Shown: positions 21,101-30,100 of the stretch, piece after piece
Layout of the letters: every line of letters starts with the position of its first letter
Numbering within the stretch: the stretch's first letter is position 1
Assembly: GCA_009746045.1 (NCBI GenBank)
Contig: RPFO01000595.1
Location: forward strand, 551,501 to 615,500
Reading direction: 5' to 3'
Length of the DNA: 64,000 nucleotides
From: Mesostigma viride
Lineage: Eukaryota > Streptophyta > Mesostigmatophyceae > Mesostigmatales > Mesostigmataceae
The notes under the pieces: model-generated
Databases searched by the model: none
What the model saw: only the letters and a program-made list of their open reading frames with translations
Told to the model about the DNA's origin: nothing
Made by a program: the position numbers and the translations under genes

Positions 21101-24100
21101 GACTAACAAGAAATTCTTATTATAGTCATATTAGCGTATCCGATTTCTTCGAAAATAGTTTAGTATAGTGGTACAAGAGAGACCGCCGCAGGTGGCTGGG
21201 ATAGCCGTGGGTTTTATGTCCATCCGGCCGCGCGCGTTTCAGGCGTCAGACAAGTAAGTCATAAATTAAATATGGGAATCGTTGGCCTGCTGCCCTTGGT
21301 CAGGCCGCGCACCTTCAGTTCTTGGGGAGCTAGTACGGAATGTACGACAAAGCTGAAAAACAGGCGTCACATGCTAGTGACGTGACGGTCGCCACTTGTC
21401 AGTGGCCATATTTTGTGACGAAAGCACTTTGCGTGGCAAGCCCTAGTCGGCTTTGAAAGGAGTAGGAATAGTTCAAAGCTTGTATAATTCGTAGGGAGTT
21501 TGTGACGCAAGTCTGACGTTACACGGAAAGTGAATGACGGCTGTCAACCGCTGTCCTGCTTGGCCAAAGGGGAATATAGCCAAACGCAGTTTGTCGTCTA
21601 GGTAGTTTCTTTCACCCACCCGCCCACCCCTTTTTCCTCTGTTGCTGGGGGCACGCACTACATGCTGAATTGTTTTCTTATTCGGTTCTTGCCATTCATT
21701 CATGATGGCCCAGTCCACTCCTTGTTCCAATAGAGACGGGTGATTCTTGGGAGTGAGTGGGTGTAATCGTAGCATAATAAGTACATTCCGTGCTATAGTT
21801 ATAGTCCATATAGTCATAGTAGGTTATTCTACTATAATAAGTACATTCCGTGCTATAGTTATAGTCTATATGGTCACCGCAGGTTATTCTAGTATAATTA
21901 GTACATTCCGTGCTTGGCAGACTGGTGATCGTGGCTGATGATTTATGTAGACATTTTTCCTATATAAAGGTTCCCAGCTCGTCCTTCGTGTTTCGATTCT
22001 GTTCCCGATTCCATTCCCGCATCTCGTCATTTTCAATTTTGTGTTTGTATACCTTGATGATGTGTCTCCTAAAACTGCTTTGTTCCTTGAGCTGTTCTCA
22101 TTGTTGCAACGCCGCCGGTCATGTACCCCCCCTCCCCCCGACGCCACCTTTCATGTGCCCCCCCTCCCCCCAGGCCTCCGCGAGCAACTCAACACGGTCT
22201 CCCAGAACGTCACAGAGCTAAGGCAGCTATTTGCCTGCGGGCGCAATGCCATCGCGGGATGCCCCATCGCCAACATCGTTGCATACTCGGAGCAGTGCAG
22301 CTTCACCACCCAGATGAACAACCTGTTTGCCGCCGTGGGCGTGCCGCTGCCGCCTCCACAAGGCTCTGCCCCGCCGCCGCCACCAAGTTCTCCGCCACCG
22401 CCGCCCACGGGTGGCTTGTCGGAGCAGCAATGCGAGGACTTGGACGACGAAATGAGCCTGTACCTGGTTCGCTCGCTCGCTCCCCAGCCCATCTGTGCCT
22501 TTGGCCAGTTCAATTGGGACAACAGTTTCTGTCCCGCGGCCGAGTGCAAGCAGCGCACCGGTTCCTGCAGTAACCCCTGCCCATGTGAGTGGCTGCCAGG
22601 AGGGAGGGCGGGGGGGGGGGCGGGAGCCAGCGAGCGAGCGACTGTGTGCGTGCGTGGGGGGGGAGGGAGGGAGGGAGGGAGGGAGGGAGGGAGGGAGGGA
22701 GGGAGGGAGGGAGGGAGGAGGGAGGGAGGGAGGGAGGGAGGGAGGGAGGGAGGGAGGGAGGGAGGGAGGGAGGGAGGGAGAGGAGGGAGGGAGGGAGGGA
22801 GGAGGGAGGGAGGAGGGAGGGAGGGAGGGAGGGAGGAGGGAGGGAGGGAGGGAGGGAGGGAGGGAGGGAGGGAGGGAGGGAGGGAGGGAGGAAACTTTCT
22901 TTATAGCCTTGTTTGTTCTTTTGCATGATTTGTTGTCCACATGGCACGCCTCGAGGATCAGGTCTGGATGACTGGTTGATGTCAAGTCGGATGATGCTGC
23001 ACATCATGTGAAACGGATTGTCTGCTTACATCAAGGTTCTATTGTCGGCATGCAAAAAGAAGTACAGGTCCAGCGGACTGGGCCCTAATTGACCCATTAT
23101 TATTACCTATTCTTGTGGTGCCCCCCCCCAACCCCCTACAACTGTTCCTATTCTTGTGGTGACAGGCATCGAGGAGCAAGTCCGGCTGGCATCCCTCAAC
23201 GTCACCTCGCTTCAGCTGCTGTTCTTCTGCGGCCGCAACACCATCGCGGGATGCCCCATCGCCAACATTGTCGACTACGCCGCGCCGTGCAACTTCACGA
23301 CACGCATCAACGACCTGTTCAGGGCCGTGGGCGTGCCGCTGCCGCCTCCCCAATCGGCCGCGCAGTCACCGCCGCCGAGCCCGCCGCCGAGCTCCACCCC
23401 GCGACCTCCGCCATCGCCATCGCCGCCACCAAGGGGCGGGCTGTCGGAGGAGGAATGCGAGGACTTGGATGATGCCTTGACCCTCTCCTTGGTTCGGACC
23501 CTCTCACCCCTGCGTGAGTGCCAGTTTGGCGAGTTTGAGTGGGACAACCAGCTGTGCCCCGTGGCCGACTGCAAGCGGGGCATCAACAACTGCAGGAACC
23601 CCTGCCCATGTGAGTGTGGATTGGTGTGATAGAAGAGATTGTCAGGCTTGGAGTAACGTGTTTAAACCTTTCGGTTTAAGCACGAGCACTTGTGTGCTCC
23701 TGTGAGGGGCGTGTTAGACACCCGCGACCTACGTAGATGTTAGTTAAGATCAGGTATGATTTTAGTCAGGTATGATTACAGGTTGAAGGTTCCTTTACTC
23801 TGTACTGGCACCCAGTCAGGTATGATTACAGTGGACAGAGCCGCTGCTTTTATAAAATTTGAATTCAACCAACGGAGGTGGGGTGATTGCCTTGCAGAGC
23901 TCTATTGCAAGTACTATCATTTGCTCAAGTTGGACATGTGACGCTGCAAGAGGGTAGGGCTGAATCAAGGAATGCGGTACTACTGTGTTTATTTGTGGGT
24001 TGGTGATGATGTCTGTGCGTGGGTTCATGATGGTGGCTGTTTGTGGGTTCATACTGATGTCTATGTTCTGCTGGCGATGGACGTGATCCTACCATAAGAT

Positions 24101-27100
24101 GCATTCCCTTGGTTGTGTATGCGGGCCATCGGCTTGGAGGCTTTCCCCTTGTTACCTCAGTGTGCTTCGATCCTTCGTGCTTGCTTGCCACCTCATCGCA
24201 GAATCCCTGCAAGGGTCTCCCCTCACGTGTGCGCCATTTTTTAGCATGCACTTGGTACCACTTCGAATCCTTCAAGTGCTCCCATGCTCCCTTTCGCTAA
24301 GCCCCCTACAGCCCGCGAAGTCAGGCCAGAAGTCCTGCCTTCAAATCCTGGCTATGCACGACCATGTGTAGTACAAACTCAACTGACGCTCATTTATTTA
24401 AAACCATGTTCGTTTCTGTCAGGATCTTCCCTTGGGATGGACTAACGTTACTATAAACATACTATTTTTTTTCTGCCTGTTTGTGTATCTATATCCCATG
24501 TTTCGATCTGGGTCCCGCCCTCCCCCAGGCCTCCGCGAGCAGGTGAACCAGGTCTCTGGCAACGTCACCGAGCTGAGGCAGCTTTTCGCCTGCGGGCGCA
24601 ACACCATCGCGGGATGCCCCATCGCCAACATCGTGGACTATGGCGTGCAGTGCAACATGACCACGCAGATCAACGACCTGTTCACGGCCGTGGGGGTGCC
24701 AGTACCCCCTCCCCAATCGGCTGCCCAGCCGCCACCGCCACCAAATTCTCCGCCACCGCCGCCCACGGGTGGCTTATCAGAGCAGGAATGCGAGGACTTG
24801 GACGATGAGATGACGCTGTACCTGGTTCGCGCGCTCACTCCCTTGCCAATCTGCCTGTTTGGCCGGTTCAACTGGGACGACAATTTCTGTCCCGCTGCCG
24901 AGTGCAAGCAGCGCACTGGTGGCTGCCAGGACCCCTGCCCATGTGAGAACTTCTAATTGTATAATAGTATATATACACAATATACGTAGTAAATATGCCC
25001 GTGTGAGTATGTATGAATTGATTGAAGATGAGAGCGGGAGCGAGACAGGCAACGCACTTGAAGACAGGAACATGCGAATAACAATCGCTAGACAGTAAAT
25101 TGAGTTCATATAGCCTATATGTGCCCATGTGAGTATATAGTACTCGTACTACATAGTAGTATACAAATATGTTTAAAATATTATTATATGTAATAATAAT
25201 AAGCTGGGCAACAGTGAGGATGTATAACTAAAGCTTAGGCTGGGCAACAGTGGCGACGTTGAAAATTCGTCGTGACCGTTCATTTACATGCTCTTGCGGA
25301 CTTTCTCATTCCCTTGGCATGCATCGAGGACCCACTCCAGCTAACTTCACTCTCCGAAAACCAGTATCCTCACGTATGCCCTTGTTCCTATTCTTATTGA
25401 GAAACCAGTATTCTCACGTATGCCCTTGTTCCTATTCTTATTGAGAAACCAGTATTCTCACGTATGCCCTTGTTCCTATTCTTATTGAAGACCAAGTCCG
25501 GCTGACTGCGCAACATATGAAACGTGTTGTCTGTGTATGTTATATTTCTTATTCTAAACTGGTTTCAAAGAGCAAGTGCGCCTGGCTGTGCTCTAATCGA
25601 CCCAATTTGTTACGTAAATCATTGTTCCGGATCTTATTCTAAACAGGCCTTGAGGAGCAAGTCCGGCTGGAGTTGCCCTGATTATAATTGCCTATTCGTC
25701 ATACTGTGGTTACCCTTGTCATTGCCCTTGCTCTCTATGCAAACAGGCCTTGAGGAGCAAGTCCGGCTGGCTTCCTTCAACGTCACCACGCTAAGGCAGC
25801 TATTTGCCTGTGGGCGCAACAGCATTGCAGGATGCCCCATCGCCAACATTGTCGACTACGCCGGGCTGTGCAACTTCACGACACGGATCAACGACCTGTT
25901 CAGGGCCGTGGGCGTGCCGCTGCCACCCCCTGCGAGGCCCCTTGCCCCACCACCCCCGCCACCACCACCCATCACCCCCCCGAGCACCGGTCCACAACCT
26001 CCCCCCTCAACCACGCCCACAGCCCACCCACCCCCGCCCGTAACCAACGTGCCTCCGCCGTCATCATCACCTTCACCGCCACCATCGTCGTCACCGCCGT
26101 CATCATCACCTTCACCGCCACCATCATCGTCACCGCCGTCATCATCACCTTCACCGCCACCATCATCGTCACCGCCGTCATCATCACCTTCACCGCCACC
26201 ATCATCGTCACCGCCATCATCATCACCTTCACCGCCACCATCATCGTCACCGCCGTCATCATCACCTTCACCGCCACCATCGTCGTCACCGCCATCATCA
26301 TCACCTTCACCGCCACCATCGCCGTCACCGCCGTCATCATCACCTTCACCGCCACCATCGTCGTCACCGCCGTCATCATCACCTTCACCGCCACCATCGT
26401 CGTCACCGCCATCATCATCACCTTCACCGCCACCATCATCGTCACCGCCGTCATCATCACCTTCACCGCCACCATCGTCGTCACCACCGTCATCATCGCC
26501 TTCACCGCCACCATCGTCGTCACCGCCGTCATCATCACCTTCACCGCCACCATCTCCGTCACCGCCATCATCATCACCTTCACCGCCACCATCATTGTCA
26601 CCGCCATCATCATCACCTTCACCGCCACCATCATCGTCACCGCCACCATCATCGTCACCGCCACCAGCATCGTCACCACCACCATCATTACCCCAGCCAC
26701 CATCGTCAACGCCACCCCCATCATCTTCAACGCCACCCCCGCCATCATCCGATACGGGGAATACCACGGCCCCCCCACCCCCTCCCGCGCAATCGCCCTC
26801 GCCGCCACCATCGTTATCCCCCCCGCCAGCATCCTCGCCATCGCCACCGCCACCGCCGCCATCTCCCAGCCCGGTGTCCCCCCCCCACCGACAACCCCAC
26901 CCCCGCCAGCCCAGCCACCGCCCCCCCGGGGACCCCTGACAGCGCAGGAGTGCGATGACCTGGACGACGCTTTTGCGATCTCTCTCGTGCGGGCACTCTC
27001 CCCCCTCCCTATCTGCGCGCTGGGCCAGATTGATTGGGATGAGCAGCAGTGCCCCGTGGCCGACTGCAAGCAAGGCATTAACAACTGCCGGAACCCGTGC

Positions 27101-30100
27101 CCATGTGAGTGGACAGCAAAAAAATGCTACTTTGCACTTTTGTGGGTCAACAAGTGTTGGTGAGCGAATACATGACTAGTTAATAGTAATTAATACTAAT
27201 GGATACCATTGTTAATCACTAGTTAATGCTACTTAGCTAGCCATTATGTGGGTCAACAACTCAGGAACTCTTGCCCATGCGAGCATCGGCTTCGTGGACG
27301 TGAATGTTAGGTTAGAAGTGGGTCCGTGATGGTCATCTTTGATACTTAAAAAATTATTCATTGGGAATGGTGGTGATGTAAAAAGTGGATCACCCAATCA
27401 CGCTTACGTTGCTACTTTCTTCATCAGTGGCCTGGCACTAAGTCAACTGTCCCCTGCTTTCCTTTCAACACTTGCATAATGCGATTTTCTTATTCGAACG
27501 GGTCGCAAGGACCACCTGATATCATCCCTGAGTGGGTGCTCACGTAATCGTTCTTGTTAGAAGAGTCATCGGCGGGCAATCTCAAATGGATTCATCCTAG
27601 AAAAATCGGCAATTTGATATAGCCCCATCCTAACCTTATATTTCCCCTTCTTAATCATATACTACTATGTCCGCTTCTTCATCTTATATGGCAACCTCAT
27701 GAAGGTCAGCTGCCAACTTCTCTCCCTCACCCCGTAGCGGCTCAAAGGCATTGGATGCTGCTCCCCACCTGGCCTGACCTCTCATAAAGGCAAGTGTCTA
27801 CCATGACTTAGCCAGTGATTGTCAATTCATTCATTTATTACCCACTAATGCAACCGCTTGCTTAAAAAATTGCCCATGTCATGGCAGACAGTAATTCATC
27901 TTCTTCGGATTTTTGTTTTTTGGGTACTAAGGAGGGAGCCTATATGATGCCCCGGTTATAGTTTATTAACACCCGTAGTTCTCATATGCCCATAAGATCA
28001 TTCTTATGCAAGCATCTTCAATTATGCAGAGAGAAATGAGTTTTTTATTGCTCGATTGCATGCAAGCTCACTTAGTCCTCTTTTCTTCAACGCAACCATC
28101 GAGTACCAGGTCCTGCTGGCTGCGCTTTCTTCAACCCTGCTATAGTAGTACTGTTGATTTACTGCCTACTTGACCTAATTTATTGCCTACGTAACCGTTC
28201 CTATTTGTAATCTATCACAGGCATCGAGCAGAGATTCCGGCTGGCTGTGCCTAAAGAACCTAGTATGATTGCCTACACATTTCTTGCTTTTGGTCCATTG
28301 GAGTTCCTTCCCACCAAGAGAAACATTAAGTTTACATTTTTGTGTGCAATGTTTTATACGGACAGCCTATACCACACCTTCAAACTCAGTGCACATCATT
28401 ATCAAGTTGGTTATTGTAGCACAATGCTGGGGGCCCAGCATACTCAAACACAAGGTGTTGCCCCTCTTAGCAGCGTGGGTGGGTGGGTGGGTGGGTGGGT
28501 GGGACCTGAAAGGAGGCCTCCCTACGTCCCCTACACCACTCTAAGTACTGACTATCATTCCAGGCCTGCCGGCTGGCGCAGTTACAAGGTGTACTGACCG
28601 CCCATTACAGTTGCGCCACGCCTGGCGGCTGGCGCAGGTACAAGGTCTAGTGACGTATGTTAGAAGCAACTTAGGCCTGCACTCCGGAACCACACTCAGG
28701 CTCGGCACAAAAAGGTCCGGCCGGTGCAGTACCCTCGTGACAAGCGCTAGTCTTACGCTACCTACGGCAGGTCGGTCCCCTTTGAGCCCACGCGTCATAT
28801 ATAAAATGAGCGAAGCTCAATAAATGTGTTTGCTCTGATTCAGATTTCCTAACAGGCATCAAGGATCAAGTTTGCCTGACTGCGCTCAAATCGATTGTGA
28901 TTCATTGTTGCGCACAAAATGTGTGTAATATTGTTCTTACTCTAAATTCTAATTATATACTACTATGTACCGTCGCTCGTATTCAAACCGTCTGATAGGC
29001 ATCGAGGATCAAGTTTGCCTGACTGCTCTCTAGTCGATTGTGATTGATTGTTGCCTACGTATTATTGCTCTTATTCAAATCGTCTGACAGGCGTCGAGGA
29101 GCAAGTCCGGCTGGCCTCCCTTGATGAGACCACGCTGCACCAGCTTTACGAGTGCAACCGCCTCACCATCGGTGGCTGCCCCTTGGCCACGATCAACGAC
29201 TACGCAGCCCAGTGCAACTTCACCGCCCGTGTGAGCAATCTTCTCTCGACGGTGGGAGCGCCGTTCCCGCCGCCCCAGTCCCCATCCCCACCGCCCCCTG
29301 TTCCACAGGCACCCCCCCCTCCCAGCCCACCCCCGAGCTCCACCCCGCTCCCGCCACCCCCGCCGGTCGCAGAACCTCCCCCGCCATCGCCGCCACCGCC
29401 GCCCAGGGGCCCCCTTTCGGAGCAGGAATGTGACGATCTGGACAACGCGCTTGCGATTACTCTCGTTCGAGCGCTGGCCCCGCTCCCCATCTGCATCTTT
29501 GGCCGCTTTGATTGGGATGACCAGCTGTGTCCTGCGGCCGACTGCAAGCAGGGCATCAACGACTGCAGGGACCCCTGCCCATGTGAGTGAAGTCAGCTAG
29601 TAGGTACTCCCTATGCTGGTCAGGTACTGCACGGAACCCCTGCCCATGTGAGCGCGTAAACCTTTTAGTTAGCTTGTCCCTTTGCTGGTCAATAGCTGCA
29701 CGGACCCCTGCCCATGTGAGTGAATAGAAGTTTTAGTTAGGTACTCCCTAAGCTGGTCAGCAACTGCACGGACCCCCGCCCATGTGAGTGAAGCGTACCG
29801 TCAACCGTGGGTCGTTGATCAGTGTGAGTGTCCAATTTCCAGTTGTGTGTTGACTTGTTTAAAGAGACTAGTAAGAAACTAGTGAATACCTGTTGACGTT
29901 TGCAATATGTTAGTATAGTTCACAAGTCCAGATATGGCACAAGTCAGCCAGTGTTGCAACCATTCCCTATGTTAGGGTCATTAAAACCGGTGTTTGCTTA
30001 GTACTACTAGAAAATTATACCATGTACACAAGGAGCACCCCTAGATCAAGGAGACAGCCCATGTCACCGCCGATCATTTGCCCAGGTGACCATTTCCCTT

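Noticed and set aside
22227..23007. Long ORFs with SLPPSLPP or GGREGGRE repeats
   Set aside because: They are translations of the GGGA microsatellite inside an intron.
2900..26890. Programmed ribosomal frameshifting in the proline linkers
   Set aside because: No slippery heptamer plus structure is evident, and both sites are plain C runs where base undercalling is the simplest explanation. Kept only as an alternative in the finding.
25856..27073. Long open frames on both strands across gene B exon 8 (405 and 370 codons minus, 443 codons in another plus frame)
   Set aside because: They consist of Gly/Asp, Met/Val or Thr/Ile repeats, as expected from reading a TCA/CCG-rich minisatellite in other frames. 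Only the SP-rich frame joins conserved exon ends and splice sites.
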